64,000 nt of DNA from Bacteroidota bacterium (GTDB lineage: Bacteria; Bacteroidota; Bacteroidia; B-17B0; Aurantibacillaceae), in the NCBI GenBank assembly GCA_013298715.1, contig JAAFIQ010000015.1, forward strand, positions 48,332 to 112,331, written 5' to 3'. How positions within the stretch are numbered: position 1 is the first letter of the stretch; the number at the start of each line of letters is the position of its first letter. Positions 1-9,658 of this stretch are shown here, one piece after another. The notes below the pieces were generated by a model. It was not told the DNA's origin, made no database searches, and saw only the letters and a list, made by a program, of their open reading frames with translations. A program made the translations under genes and the position numbers.

Positions 1-941
1 CAACTCAACCAGAACATATACATTGCCTAATTATTGGCTCAGGACCCGCAGGATACACCGCCGCAATTTACGCAGCACGCGCAGATTTAAAACCAATTTT
101 ATATACAGGCTTAACCCCTGGTGGTCAATTAACTGAAACAACAGAAGTAGATAATTTTCCAGGCTATCCAAAAGGAATAACTGGCCCAGAATTAATGGAA
201 GATTTAAAGGCGCAAGCAGAACGTTTTGGCACGGAAGTAAGATTTGGTATGGTTACTAAAGCTGATTTAACAAGCACGCCTAAACGTTTTTGGATAGATG
301 AAACAATTGAAATTACGGCAGATACTGCTATTATTAGTACTGGTGCAAGCGCAAAATGGTTAGGCTTAGAAAACGAAACTCGCTTGCGCATGAATGCGGG
401 CGGCGTAAGTGCTTGTGCTGTTTGCGACGGTTTCTTTTTTAAAGGGCAAGAGGTTGCGATTATAGGAGCTGGCGATACTGCAGCGGAAGAAGCAACGTAC
501 CTTTCTAAACTTTGTAAAAAAGTGTACATGATTGTAAGACGTGGCGAAATGCGCGCTAGTAAAGCTATGCAGCATAGAGTTGAAAACACAGCCAATATTG
601 AGATTTTATGGCATAGCGAAACCGCTGATATTCTTGGGCAAAATACAGTTGAAGGTGTAATCGTAAAAAATGCACAAACAAACGAATTAAGAACCCTAAA
701 CGTAACCGGATTCTTTGTTGCTATTGGACATAAACCAAACACAGATATTTTTAAAAATCAGCTTACAATGGATGAATTGGGCTACATACAAGTGATACCA
801 GGTACAACCAAAACTAACATAGAAGGCGTATTTGCAGTTGGCGATTGTGCCGATAAAAATTACCGTCAGGCTGTAACAGCTGCTGGTAGTGGTTGTATGG
901 GTGCTTTAGATGCCGAAAGGTATTTGGCCGCCAAGCATTAA
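1..941 (+). CDS. trxB: Thioredoxin reductase, 5'-truncated by window edge
   Basis: NADPH-dependent flavoenzyme that reduces thioredoxin in the cytoplasm. Reading from base 3, the open frame runs from the window edge, so the true start lies outside. Visible motifs are the N-terminal FAD-binding IIGSGPAGYTAA, the redox-active CAVC followed by DG (about residues 136-141 of the visible part), the NADP-binding IIGAGDTAAEEA and the C-terminal FAD motif GVFAVGDCAD. The first ATG wholly inside the window (base 195) is internal, because homologous FAD-domain sequence continues upstream of it. It converges on nadD with about 40 bp between them. The family is clear. Only a few N-terminal residues appear to be missing. 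Confidence 0.95.
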   Translation, partial: TQPEHIHCLIIGSGPAGYTAAIYAARADLKPILYTGLTPGGQLTETTEVDNFPGYPKGITGPELMEDLKAQAERFGTEVRFGMVTKADLTSTPKRFWIDETIEITADTAIISTGASAKWLGLENETRLRMNAGGVSACAVCDGFFFKGQEVAIIGAGDTAAEEATYLSKLCKKVYMIVRRGEMRASKAMQHRVENTANIEILWHSETADILGQNTVEGVIVKNAQTNELRTLNVTGFFVAIGHKPNTDIFKNQLTMDELGYIQVIPGTTKTNIEGVFAVGDCADKNYRQAVTAAGSGCMGALDAERYLAAKH

Positions 942-979
942 TTGGATCGGAGTTTTTAGCTAGAAATAGTTTTTAAAAT

Positions 980-1552
980 TTATTTATAAAAATTCATTTC
1001 GTCAATGTACTTCCAAACTTTTTCGGGTAAAAAGTAACGTATATCTTTTTTATTCTTTATGGCATTCCTTATAAAGGTTGATGAAACCTCCATTAAAGGA
1101 GCTTCTGTTAATAATACATTGGGGTGCTTATCAAATTCGCTCGTTAAGCAGTTAGGGCGTGGGTAAACAAGCAATTTATATTTTTCTAAAATCACCTCGT
1201 AGTTTTTCCATTTAGCAAATGATTGTAAATTATCTTGCCCAATAATTAAGCTAAATGTATGTTCCGGAAATTTTTCTTTTAAGTGTGTTAATGTATTAAT
1301 TGTGTAGGATGGCTGTGGTAAATAAAATTCAATAGTACTACTTCTCATTTTTTCGTGCCCATCAATTGCTAACTCAACTAATTCTAGTCGCTGATTTTGA
1401 TTGAGTAATTGTTTTTTATCTTTTAAAGGATTATGCGGACTAACAACAAACCAAACCTGTTGAATGTCTGTAAAACTGAGCATGTAATTTGCCAATGCTA
1501 AATGCCCAATATGTATGGGATTAAAAGAGCCAAAAAATAATCCAATTTTCAT
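980..1552 (-). CDS. nadD: Nicotinate-nucleotide adenylyltransferase
   Basis: Transfers AMP from ATP to nicotinate mononucleotide, the penultimate step of NAD synthesis, in the cytoplasm. The 190-residue product has the usual family length. The nucleotidyltransferase signature GSFNPIHIGH is at residues 8-17, and the C-terminal SSTFIRNAI corresponds to the ISSTxIR motif. The start ATG directly precedes KIGLFFGSFNP, as in other NadD proteins. A weak -7-like box (TATACTTC) lies about 11 nt upstream of the start. It is convergent with trxB and followed by the lipoprotein gene on the same strand. Confidence 0.95.
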   Translation of the reverse strand: MKIGLFFGSFNPIHIGHLALANYMLSFTDIQQVWFVVSPHNPLKDKKQLLNQNQRLELVELAIDGHEKMRSSTIEFYLPQPSYTINTLTHLKEKFPEHTFSLIIGQDNLQSFAKWKNYEVILEKYKLLVYPRPNCLTSEFDKHPNVLLTEAPLMEVSSTFIRNAIKNKKDIRYFLPEKVWKYIDEMNFYK

Positions 1553-1669
1553 TTACTAATAGTGAAGTATAAAATTACACTTAAAATTGGCTAAATATCT
1601 AATTAAAGAAGAGGTTTTATATTGTTAAGCCGTTAAGGGGTTATTAAAAGTGTTAGCTATTTTATAACA

Positions 1670-2056
1670 CTACTGTTTATACCCATTATTCAACCAACAG
1701 GTTATTAAATCTAACTGAGCTTGTGGCAACTTTCCTATTGCAGGCATAATCGAAGGGTTTCCATCTATTGCTCTAGCTTTAATTCTACCAGTTTCGCCTT
1801 TTAATTTAACCTCGGCATAATTGGTTAGTTTTGGCATTGGGCTACCCGCTCCGTGGCAACCACTGCTACCACTTCCGCAACCACTCGCCATTATTGGTGC
1901 AATATGTTTTGTGTAGGTTATAGTATCGCAAGCACCAGGCGGAGGAGGGGGAACGTTAGTAAGAGCAACTGTCCCTACCTTTTTATCACAGTTTGTAAAA
2001 AATAAAGCAAAACTAAAAATCACAACAAGTATTCCAAACAAATAAATTTTTTTCAT
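1670..2056 (-). CDS. Small lipoprotein with cytochrome-like Cys/His motif
   Basis: 128 residues. The N-terminus is a hydrophobic signal ending in a likely lipobox (LFFTNC, Cys about residue 23), so it is probably an outer-membrane or periplasmic lipoprotein. A proline run follows, then HIAPIMASGCGSGSSGCHG. Bacteroidota cytochrome-c-like domains often carry an 'IxPIMxxxCxxxxCH' segment, and a Met in IMPAIGKL could be the distal ligand. Here the two cysteines are separated by six residues (C-X6-C-H) instead of two, so covalent heme binding is uncertain. I recognise the layout but not the specific function. A TATCTTTA box lies 16 nt before the start. Confidence 0.7.
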   Translation of the reverse strand: MKKIYLFGILVVIFSFALFFTNCDKKVGTVALTNVPPPPPGACDTITYTKHIAPIMASGCGSGSSGCHGAGSPMPKLTNYAEVKLKGETGRIKARAIDGNPSIMPAIGKLPQAQLDLITCWLNNGYKQ

Positions 2057-2136
2057 AAACGAGATTGATGTATAAAGATAAATAAATTTTTTTAAGTATT
2101 AATAAATCTGTAAATTAGTTTCTGAATAATTTAGGT

Positions 2137-3774
2137 ATGAAAAAAATAGTAGTGATGAGTTTGGTTTTAAGTATTTCTTCACTTAATGCACAAACCGAAG
2201 AGACAAAAAAGGATTCTAAAAAGAATATTTTTAAAGATGCTGGCGATGCTGCAAAAATGGTTCTTGGTAAACAAAAATTGTATGGTGGCCAAGTTACTTC
2301 CGCATTAAATACCTTTAAAGAAGTTGAGAGAAACTCACCAGATAATGGCGTAGTATTATATTACATAGGTTATTGTCAATTAGAATTAAAACAAATTGAT
2401 AAGGCGAAGCAAACCCTGATAAAATCAATTGGAACAACAAATAATTTTAAACCAGAAAGTAATGTTTTGTTAGGAAAAATTTATATGATGGAAGAAAATT
2501 ATGACAAAGCAATTGATTTGTTTAAAACTTACACTAGTTCTGTAAATTTTGAAAAAGAAGTAAAAGAAGAAGCAGAATTATTTTTGCAACAGTGCAATAA
2601 CGCTGTAATACTAAAAGCTTCGGCGGTTAATGTAGAAGTTTTAAATTTAGGAGTTGGTATAAATAGTATTTACGATGATAAAAATCCGTGTATTACTGCT
2701 GATGGTAGCAAATTAGTGTTTACCAGTCGCCGCCCAGAATCTACAAATTCTGAAGTGGATGTAGAAGGTGACCAAAAATATTTTGAAGATATTTATTTGG
2801 CTCAAATGGATTCTGCAACAAAATCCTTTTTAAAAGCAGGAGCTGTTTCAGGAGCAATAAACACCAAAGCGCACGATGCTTGCACTAGTATATCGGCTGA
2901 TGGCAAACAAATTTTTATTTATAAAAATGATTTGAAGGATAAGGAGAGTAGAGGAGGGGATGTTTTTGTAAGTAAAATAAGCAATGGAAAATGGCGTACA
3001 CCAGATCCTATAGGCAAACCAATTTCTTCAAGCTATTGGGAAGGAGGAGCATGTATCTCTCCTGACGGAAAAAAATACTTTTTTACAAGCGAACGTCCAG
3101 GTGGCGCTGGCCGAAGTGATATTTGGATGGTGGAAAGAAAAAATAAAAAAGAATGGGGCAAGCCAATTAATCTCAGTGAAATAAATACCCCATACGATGA
3201 AGCAGGTATGTTTTTAGCGCCTGATGGTAAAACCTTATTCTTTTGTAGTAATGGACCAAGAAGTATGGGTAGTTACGACGTGTTTAAATCCGTTTACGAA
3301 AATAATAAATGGAGTGAGCCTATAAACCTGGGTTTCCCGATAAACTCGAGTGCGAAGGAAGGACAGTTGACTATTAGTGCCGATGCAAAAACCGCTTACA
3401 TTAGTAGCGATAGAAAAGGATCTATAGGAGAAAATGATATTTACAAAATTGATTTGAAAGATTACGCTATTTTGGAAAAAGATGGAAAGAAAAAAGTGAG
3501 CAATGGTTTAAGTATTTTAAAAGGCACCGTGCGCGATGGTTACGAAGGTTATGGTTTGCCAGAAATTGAAATTCTTTTAACCGACGCGAGTGGTGCAAAT
3601 TTAGGCAGTACTATGACCAACGAAAATGGAGAATATTTTTTCACCTTAAAGGGTGGAAAATATACCATCTCAATAAAGAAAAAAGGTTTTAAAGATATTA
3701 GCGAAACAATTGATTTAAAAGCTAGTACGGATGACACTGTAACTTTAGAGAAAGGTTTCTTACTTAAAAAATAA
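2137..3774 (+). CDS. TPR / PD40 beta-propeller / carboxypeptidase-regulatory-like protein
   Basis: 545 residues, exported. A signal peptide ends near residue 19 (SLNAQ). TPR-like helices cover roughly residues 45-150 (YYIGYCQLELKQIDKAK). WD40-like PD40 repeats follow at about 170-445, with recurrent strands such as ADGSKLVFTSRRP, PDGKKYFFTSERPGG and PDGKTLFFCSNGP. The C-terminal 85 residues form a carboxypeptidase-regulatory-like beta-sandwich (LKGTVRDGYEGYGLPEIEI). Many Bacteroidota relatives continue into an OmpA domain; this one does not. It is probably a periplasmic or outer-membrane-associated structural protein, but its exact role is unknown. Only 2 nt separate its stop from the next start. 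Confidence 0.85.
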   Translation: MKKIVVMSLVLSISSLNAQTEETKKDSKKNIFKDAGDAAKMVLGKQKLYGGQVTSALNTFKEVERNSPDNGVVLYYIGYCQLELKQIDKAKQTLIKSIGTTNNFKPESNVLLGKIYMMEENYDKAIDLFKTYTSSVNFEKEVKEEAELFLQQCNNAVILKASAVNVEVLNLGVGINSIYDDKNPCITADGSKLVFTSRRPESTNSEVDVEGDQKYFEDIYLAQMDSATKSFLKAGAVSGAINTKAHDACTSISADGKQIFIYKNDLKDKESRGGDVFVSKISNGKWRTPDPIGKPISSSYWEGGACISPDGKKYFFTSERPGGAGRSDIWMVERKNKKEWGKPINLSEINTPYDEAGMFLAPDGKTLFFCSNGPRSMGSYDVFKSVYENNKWSEPINLGFPINSSAKEGQLTISADAKTAYISSDRKGSIGENDIYKIDLKDYAILEKDGKKKVSNGLSILKGTVRDGYEGYGLPEIEILLTDASGANLGSTMTNENGEYFFTLKGGKYTISIKKKGFKDISETIDLKASTDDTVTLEKGFLLKK

Positions 3775-3776
3775 GT

Positions 3777-4340
3777 GTGCAAAATTATTTAGATAGTGTT
3801 ACCAAACAATTTTTGTATTACAAAAGTTTAGGCGATAAAACCATAGAAAATTTATCTGAACACCAATTTTATTTTAAAACAAATCCTGAAGCAAATAACA
3901 TTGCTAATTTAATTTGCCATTTATATGGCAATATGAAAAGTAGGTGGACTGATTTTTTAACTACTGATGGAGAGAAACCGGATAGAAACCGTGACGAGGA
4001 GTTTGAGGAAAATAAATTTACAAAAGAAGAATTACTGAACAGTTGGCAAAGTGGTTGGCAAATTTTGTTTGATGCTTTAAAACAATTAACAGAAAATGAT
4101 TTACAAAAAATAATTTACATTCGTAATCAAGGGCACACAGTTATGGAAGCCATCAATCGCCAGTTAGCGCATTATCCTTATCACGTTGGACAAATAGTTT
4201 TTATTGGAAAAGAAATTCAAAAAAGTAATTGGAAAAGTTTATCTATTCCAAAAGGACAGTCGCAGGCCTATAATTCAGAAAAATTTGGTAAAGAAAAATC
4301 TAACACACATTTTACCGACGAATATTTAAAAAAAGAATAA
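3777..4340 (+). CDS. DinB-like DUF1572 family protein
   Basis: 187 residues resembling the DUF1572 branch of the DinB/YfiT four-helix superfamily. Family-like segments are NIANLICHLYGNMKSRW near the N-terminus and AINRQLAHYPYHVGQIVFIGK near residue 130. The His residues (about 48, 132 and 136) match the metal-binding triad expected of DinB-like folds. The start is a GTG 2 nt after the previous stop, so it is probably cotranscribed and translated by reinitiation. Members of this family are thought to be metal-dependent thiol-linked enzymes, but the substrate here is unknown. Confidence 0.85.
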   Translation: MQNYLDSVTKQFLYYKSLGDKTIENLSEHQFYFKTNPEANNIANLICHLYGNMKSRWTDFLTTDGEKPDRNRDEEFEENKFTKEELLNSWQSGWQILFDALKQLTENDLQKIIYIRNQGHTVMEAINRQLAHYPYHVGQIVFIGKEIQKSNWKSLSIPKGQSQAYNSEKFGKEKSNTHFTDEYLKKE

Positions 4341-4350
4341 GTTATTACGA

Positions 4351-6372
4351 GTGAAAAATCCTTTTGTAAACATACCGTTTTTTAGGATTATCATTCCTTT
4401 TGTATTAGGAATAATTCTTGCATCGAGCTTCACTAACTTAACAATTAAATTTAGCCTTGTAATTTTTGTATGCGCTTTAGTGGTTACAGTTTGGTTAATT
4501 CAATCAAAATATGGAAAAGTAAAATCTTTATTCTTGGTAATTGCCGATATTTTGCTATTACTTTTTGGCGTAGTGTTGACTCAAGAAAATCAAGAATTTA
4601 AACAAACTAATTACTTTGCGAACCAATATAATTTAGACACTGTAAGGTATTATGTTGCCGAAGCAAACGATTTGCCAACAAGAAAGAATAATTTTTATAA
4701 AGTGCCTGTAAAATTAATTGCACTTAAAACAGATTCAGGTTTTAATTCAATTGATGCTTCAAGTTTTTGTTACATTAAAACGAACAGTATACATTTGCTT
4801 CCCTCACAACAATTTATTTTTAAAGCACAGGCTTTAGAAGTATTGCCCCCACTAAACCCCAACGAGTTTGATTACAAGACTTATTTACAAAACAGAAATA
4901 TTACGCATACGTTTTTTTTGGATAGTAATTGTTATAAATCACTTCCAACTTTTTCTTCTAACAAATTATGGACACTGGGTCTAACTTTAAAACAATCTAT
5001 CTTAAACACTTTAAAAGCAAGCGGACTAACAAGCGAGGCTTACGCGATTTGCGCCGCTTTAATTACAGGCTATGATGATGAAATAGATAGAACAACTATT
5101 TCAGCATTTAGCAAAACGGGTACTTTACACGTGTTATCTGTAAGCGGTTTGCACACAGGATTAATTTTTGTTGTACTTAATTTTTTAGCAGATATTTTTG
5201 ATAGACACAAACGTTACAAAATTTCTCGTTTTATTTTTCTTACCATTTTACTTTGGTTGTTTGCACTTATAACTGGCTTTAGCGCTCCAGTATTGAGGGC
5301 TGTAATTATGTTGAATCTTATTGGTATAGGGCAATTATTTTTTAGGCATACAACAAAAAATCAATTAAACGTATTAGCTTTTTCTGCATTTATACTTTTA
5401 GTTTATAATCCATTGTATTTAATGGATATCGGTTTTTTATTAAGTTACTTTGCATTATTCGGTTTAATTTATTTTCAACAACCTATTCAATCTATTTACG
5501 AACCAACATCAAAATTTTTACAAATTATTTGGACAAACTTTGCCTCGTCATTAGCCGCAACATTAAGCACCTTGCCAATTACCTTGTATTATTTTCATCA
5601 ATTTCCTATTTGGTTTGTGTTATGTAATTTAATCATTGTTCCTGCAACTTTTATTCTATTAATGTTAGCTTTTTTGTTGTTGGTAAAACTAAATTGGGTT
5701 GCTGTTATAATTAATAAGTTAATTAGTTTTCTTTTATGGTTCATCCAATTATTTAACAATGGAAGTATAGAATTAATTGCTTTTACAAAAACAGATTTTA
5801 TTTTTTTAAGTGTAGTTTTAATCCTATTTACACTTTTTATACAAACACGAAGTTATAAATTGGCGCTCGCCAGTTGTTTATGCGTTATAGCTTGGCAAGT
5901 TGTATCGCTAACCGAAGTGCACTCTCAAAAACAATCAGCATTTTTAATAAATTATCATTGCAAAAAAAGTAACACCATTGCAATAAAATCAGGCAATCAA
6001 TTAATTTATAATGCGCTTGATTCCTTAGAGTTTGATTATAGGATAAAACCGCACTTAACGGCGCTCTGTTATGCAGATACAAGTATTTCGAACTTTAATC
6101 ATGTTGTAGTTAATAATCAGCACATCTTAATTTTAAATAAACAAAACTTTAAACCTTATGTTAATCCAAAGCTTATAAACAAATTAATTGTTGCTAATAA
6201 TTATAAACTTAAAAATACTGAGATTGAAGAATACTCAAATTTAAGGGAGATTATTGTGGATGGAAGCAACAGTTATTACAACATAAATAAAATTGAGAAA
6301 TTAAGTCGTAAATTTGGAATTGCGCTCTATAAAACCAAAGAGATAGGCGCATACATTCACTACATAAAATGA
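4351..6372 (+). CDS. comEC: ComEC/Rec2-family inner-membrane DNA-uptake channel
   Basis: 673 residues with about ten membrane segments. It has the N-terminal DUF4131-like region (residues 1-190) and the competence domain (about 210-500) with the signature LSVSGLHTGLIFVVLN near residue 265. ComEC proteins move single-stranded DNA across the inner membrane during transformation. The C-terminal metallo-beta-lactamase-like domain of longer homologues is reduced here to about 100 residues without its metal motif, which is common in Bacteroidota versions. It starts with GTG 10 nt after the DUF1572 gene and overlaps the next gene by 4 nt (ATGA). No other competence gene is in the window. Confidence 0.88.
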   Translation: MKNPFVNIPFFRIIIPFVLGIILASSFTNLTIKFSLVIFVCALVVTVWLIQSKYGKVKSLFLVIADILLLLFGVVLTQENQEFKQTNYFANQYNLDTVRYYVAEANDLPTRKNNFYKVPVKLIALKTDSGFNSIDASSFCYIKTNSIHLLPSQQFIFKAQALEVLPPLNPNEFDYKTYLQNRNITHTFFLDSNCYKSLPTFSSNKLWTLGLTLKQSILNTLKASGLTSEAYAICAALITGYDDEIDRTTISAFSKTGTLHVLSVSGLHTGLIFVVLNFLADIFDRHKRYKISRFIFLTILLWLFALITGFSAPVLRAVIMLNLIGIGQLFFRHTTKNQLNVLAFSAFILLVYNPLYLMDIGFLLSYFALFGLIYFQQPIQSIYEPTSKFLQIIWTNFASSLAATLSTLPITLYYFHQFPIWFVLCNLIIVPATFILLMLAFLLLVKLNWVAVIINKLISFLLWFIQLFNNGSIELIAFTKTDFIFLSVVLILFTLFIQTRSYKLALASCLCVIAWQVVSLTEVHSQKQSAFLINYHCKKSNTIAIKSGNQLIYNALDSLEFDYRIKPHLTALCYADTSISNFNHVVVNNQHILILNKQNFKPYVNPKLINKLIVANNYKLKNTEIEEYSNLREIIVDGSNSYYNINKIEKLSRKFGIALYKTKEIGAYIHYIK

Positions 6373-7361
6373 AATTAAGAATAGGAGATAAAGTTCGATT
6401 TTTGAACGAAGTTGGCGAAGGAAAAGTATCTCAAATAAAAGATAAAAACACTGTTTTTGTTGAGATGCAAGATGGCTTTGAAATTCCATTTTTGGTGAAC
6501 CAATTAGTTCCAATTCACACCGAACTAATAATTGATAAAGATAGAGAAAATATTGAGTTAAACCATGATGCTTCTATTGCAGATGCAGTTTATTTTGTAA
6601 TAGAACCCGATCATGATTTACCAACACTTGTAAACGATTATAAGATTTATTTATTTAATGCGTCATCGTTTAACTTGTTGTATTCATATTCCATTAAAGA
6701 TGAAGCGCACTTTCAAACTCTAAAACATGGTGAGGTTGGTGCTTATCAAAAAATATTATTAAAGCAAGTAAAATTAAATTTCTTTACCGAATATAATTAT
6801 CAAAAAATTGAATGTTTACTTTTTAAAAATTCACATTTTAAGGCGCAATTGCCAATTGCTGAGGTTATAAATGTTTCACCTAAAGTGTTAGCAGAAGCAA
6901 AATTAATTAAGCACGATGAATTTAAGTTTTCGGTTTACGGATTTTTACTAAAGGATGATTTTATAAGCAATAATCAAGTAGTGCAAGAATTAAGTTTAAT
7001 TGATATTGCACGATTAAAATCAATTAAAGAATTCAAATCATCTTCAAAAATTTCAAAATCAAATAAAGAATTTTTAAAATCGCTCGAAAAAGAAATTGAT
7101 TTACATATTGAAGAATTAATCGAGAACCCAAAAAACCTAAGTAATTTTGAAATGTTAAATATACAACTCGAACGATTTGATAAAGAGTTGGATGATGCCT
7201 TTGAAAAACACATTAAGAAGATCGTATTTATTCACGGCGTTGGAAATGGCAGATTAAAACAAGAAATAATAAATAGACTAAAACACATCAAAGGCATAAC
7301 CTTTCACGATGCTTCGCACAAGCAATACGGATATGGTGCTACACAAATAAATATTTTATAA
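6369..7361 (+). CDS. DUF2027 / Smr-domain protein
   Basis: 330 residues. The N-terminus (about 1-60) is a small beta-barrel-like DUF2027 segment (KLRIGDKVRFLNEVGEGKV). A central DUF2027 region follows, then a Lys/Glu-rich helical linker (about 215-250), and a C-terminal Smr domain with IDLHIEEL and VFIHGVGNGRLKQEI. Smr domains, best known from MutS2, act as nucleases or bind nucleic acid. The same DUF2027-Smr fusion is widespread in Bacteroidota. It is translationally coupled to comEC by an ATGA overlap, which hints at a nucleic-acid role, but the biochemical function is not established. Confidence 0.85.
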   Translation: MKLRIGDKVRFLNEVGEGKVSQIKDKNTVFVEMQDGFEIPFLVNQLVPIHTELIIDKDRENIELNHDASIADAVYFVIEPDHDLPTLVNDYKIYLFNASSFNLLYSYSIKDEAHFQTLKHGEVGAYQKILLKQVKLNFFTEYNYQKIECLLFKNSHFKAQLPIAEVINVSPKVLAEAKLIKHDEFKFSVYGFLLKDDFISNNQVVQELSLIDIARLKSIKEFKSSSKISKSNKEFLKSLEKEIDLHIEELIENPKNLSNFEMLNIQLERFDKELDDAFEKHIKKIVFIHGVGNGRLKQEIINRLKHIKGITFHDASHKQYGYGATQINIL

Positions 7362-7362
7362 C

Positions 7363-8568
7363 ATGATACCTTTTTCTCCGCCACGTATTGATGACAAAAT
7401 TTGTAACGAAGTTATTGCTACTTTAAAAAGCGGTTGGATTACTACAGGACCGCGCACCAAATTGTTTGAGAAAAAAATTACAGAATATTGTGGCAATAAA
7501 AATACACTCTGCTTAAATTCTGCAACCGCAGGGCTTGAGATTATGTTACGCTGGTTTGGAGTTGGCTCAGGCGACGAAGTTATTTTACCTGCCTATACTT
7601 ACTCTGCAACAGCAAACGTAGTGATTCACTGTGGTGCAACTCCGGTTTTTGTTGATGTAAATTTAGATGATTTTAATATTAATACTCGTTGTATTGAAAA
7701 TGCAATCACTAAAAATACAAAAGTAATTATGCCAGTTGATTTTGCTGGTTTCCCTTGTGATTACAATGAGATAAATGCATTGGTTAAAAAACATAAGGAG
7801 ACATTTATTGCAACAAACGAAATTCAAAAAACCTTGGGTCGCATTTTAGTATTAAGCGATTCTGCGCATTCGTTTGGCGCAACTTATAACTCAAAGAAAG
7901 CTGGCAGTTTAACAGATGTGAGTGTATTTTCATTTCATGCAGTAAAAAACTTAACTACGGCTGAAGGTGGAGCCGTTGCTTTAAATTTGCCGGAGCCATT
8001 TAATAACGAAGAGGTTTATAAATATTTGTGTGTAAAAACGTTGCACGGGCAAAATAAAGATGCACTTGCGAAAACACAAAAAGGAAATTGGAAATACGAT
8101 ATTGTGGAGGCGGGTTATAAATGTAATATGACTGATTTAAGCGCAGCCATTGGTTTAATTGAACTGGAGCGTTACGATAATGATACACTTGTAAAGCGCA
8201 AACAAATTGTAGAGAGTTACAACGCTCTTTTGTCAAAAGATGTAAGAATTGAATTACCAATTTTTAAAACAGAAAATAAAACCAGTTGTTACCACTTATA
8301 CCCTGTTAGGATTAAAGGAATATCGGAAGCGCAACGCGATGAAATTATGCAACATGTTTTTGATCAAGATGTAAGTGTAAATGTTCATTTCATTCCAGTT
8401 CCTGCCATGTCTTACTACAAAAATTTGGGATATTCTATTCAAAATTATCCTGTAACATATTACAATTTTAGCAGAGAAATTACTTTACCTGTTTTTTATG
8501 ATTTAACGAATGAACAAATTGCAACAGTTTGCAATGCTCTAATTAATGCGCTAAACAAAGTATGCTAA
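7363..8568 (+). CDS. DegT/DnrJ/EryC1/StrS-family sugar aminotransferase
   Basis: 401 residues. This is a PLP-dependent aminotransferase of the nucleotide-sugar aminotransferase family. The Schiff-base lysine is K195 in FSFHAVKNLTTAEGG, preceded by the substrate-side LSDSAHSFGA. The N-terminal SGWITTGPRTKLFEKK and PAYTYSATANVV are family-typical. It begins one base after the Smr gene and overlaps the following sugar transferase by 7 nt. The two probably cooperate: this enzyme makes an amino-sugar nucleotide and the next attaches a sugar phosphate to lipid. The sugar substrate cannot be deduced from sequence alone. Confidence 0.92.
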   Translation: MIPFSPPRIDDKICNEVIATLKSGWITTGPRTKLFEKKITEYCGNKNTLCLNSATAGLEIMLRWFGVGSGDEVILPAYTYSATANVVIHCGATPVFVDVNLDDFNINTRCIENAITKNTKVIMPVDFAGFPCDYNEINALVKKHKETFIATNEIQKTLGRILVLSDSAHSFGATYNSKKAGSLTDVSVFSFHAVKNLTTAEGGAVALNLPEPFNNEEVYKYLCVKTLHGQNKDALAKTQKGNWKYDIVEAGYKCNMTDLSAAIGLIELERYDNDTLVKRKQIVESYNALLSKDVRIELPIFKTENKTSCYHLYPVRIKGISEAQRDEIMQHVFDQDVSVNVHFIPVPAMSYYKNLGYSIQNYPVTYYNFSREITLPVFYDLTNEQIATVCNALINALNKVC

Positions 8569-9152
8569 AACGTTTGTTCGATATTGTTTTTTCGTTTGTT
8601 GGTCTAGTAATTTTATTTCCCTTCTTTATTTTAATAGCTATTGTAATTCTTGTTTCATCTAAAGGAGGAATTTTTTATTTACAAACACGGGTTGGCTTGA
8701 ATAATAAAGATTTTAAATTATTCAAGTTCAGAACAATGAAAACCAATGCTGATAAAGCTGGTTTACTTACTGTTGGCGGCAGAGACCCACGCATAACAGC
8801 CGTTGGGTATTATTTACGAAGATATAAACTAGATGAATTACCACAACTATTAAATGTTTTTTTGGGAAGTATGAGTTTAGTTGGCCCACGCCCTGAGGTA
8901 AGAAAATATGTAGAGATGTATAACGCTGAGCAGCTTGCCGTTTTGTCTGTAAAGCCTGGAATAACGGATTATGCCAGCTTAGAGTACTTTAGTGAGAACG
9001 AATTATTGGCAAAATCAAGTGAGCCAGAAATGACTTATATTAATGTAGTTATGCCAGCAAAATTGGCTTTAAACAAAAAATATATTGAGGATTCTAGTTT
9101 TATAACTGATATAAAAATAATTTTTAGAACAATTGCTAAAATAGTTAGATGA
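8562..9152 (+). CDS. Initiating sugar-1-phosphate transferase (bacterial sugar transferase family)
   Basis: 196 residues, of the small PglC-like type with one N-terminal membrane segment (residues 10-32, [20 protein letters not shown]). The catalytic block contains [27 protein letters not shown] and [11 protein letters not shown]. Such enzymes transfer a sugar phosphate from a nucleotide sugar to undecaprenyl phosphate and so start O-antigen, capsule or glycan synthesis. The start overlaps the aminotransferase gene, as in many glycan clusters, yet the main polysaccharide cluster of this window lies over 30 kb away. The gene converges on the GNAT gene. Confidence 0.92.
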   Translation: MLKRLFDIVFSFVGLVILFPFFILIAIVILVSSKGGIFYLQTRVGLNNKDFKLFKFRTMKTNADKAGLLTVGGRDPRITAVGYYLRRYKLDELPQLLNVFLGSMSLVGPRPEVRKYVEMYNAEQLAVLSVKPGITDYASLEYFSENELLAKSSEPEMTYINVVMPAKLALNKKYIEDSSFITDIKIIFRTIAKIVR

Positions 9153-9174
9153 TATTTTTTCTTTAGGGTTTGTA

Positions 9175-9633
9175 TTATTTTTTTGAATTTTGAAAGTTAT
9201 AAGTGAAATGTATAGCACTCATTTCATTACTAAATTTAGTTTTTCTATAAAAATTAACGGCATAAATATCATCACCTTCAGCTTCTACATAAGCATCTTC
9301 AAATCCATTGTTTTTACAGTAATTACATACTTCCGAGATCAAAGCACTTCCTAAACCTTGTCCTTGATGAGCTGGTGTTATACCTACATCGTGAATATAA
9401 GCCACTGGTTTGCTAGCGTAATATCTTTGTAAAACGTAGATTGTTAACCCACCGACTAGTCTGCCGTTTAATTTTACAACAAATACCAAAAAATCTATGT
9501 TATTAAGCAAGTTACTTAAATGCTCATCGCTGGCTATAAGCTCATCATTTTCAAATACATCTTTAAAAATTTCGATTAAGCTTTTAAAATCTAAAATTTC
9601 GGTTTTATCAAGTTTCTTAATTTCTGTATTCAT
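9175..9633 (-). CDS. GNAT-family N-acetyltransferase
   Basis: About 152 residues, complete GNAT fold. The acetyl-CoA loop is visible as VGITPAHQGQGLGSALISEV, and later YVEAEGDDIYAVNFYRKTKF matches the terminal strands. The substrate is unknown; the DDIYAVNFYRK ending resembles aminoglycoside-like and small-molecule acetyltransferases. I placed the start at the ATG giving MNTEIKK. An ATG 18 nt upstream (9651) is also possible and would leave 7 nt after the ssb stop. Either way it lies directly behind ssb and is probably cotranscribed with it. Confidence 0.85.
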   Translation of the reverse strand: MNTEIKKLDKTEILDFKSLIEIFKDVFENDELIASDEHLSNLLNNIDFLVFVVKLNGRLVGGLTIYVLQRYYASKPVAYIHDVGITPAHQGQGLGSALISEVCNYCKNNGFEDAYVEAEGDDIYAVNFYRKTKFSNEMSAIHFTYNFQNSKK

Positions 9634-9658
9634 TTTGGGAGTGCATAACATTTTCTAT

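Noticed and set aside
164..742. 192-codon open frame opposite trxB
   Set aside because: The plus strand carries unmistakable thioredoxin reductase motifs over the same bases; the antisense translation has no domain.
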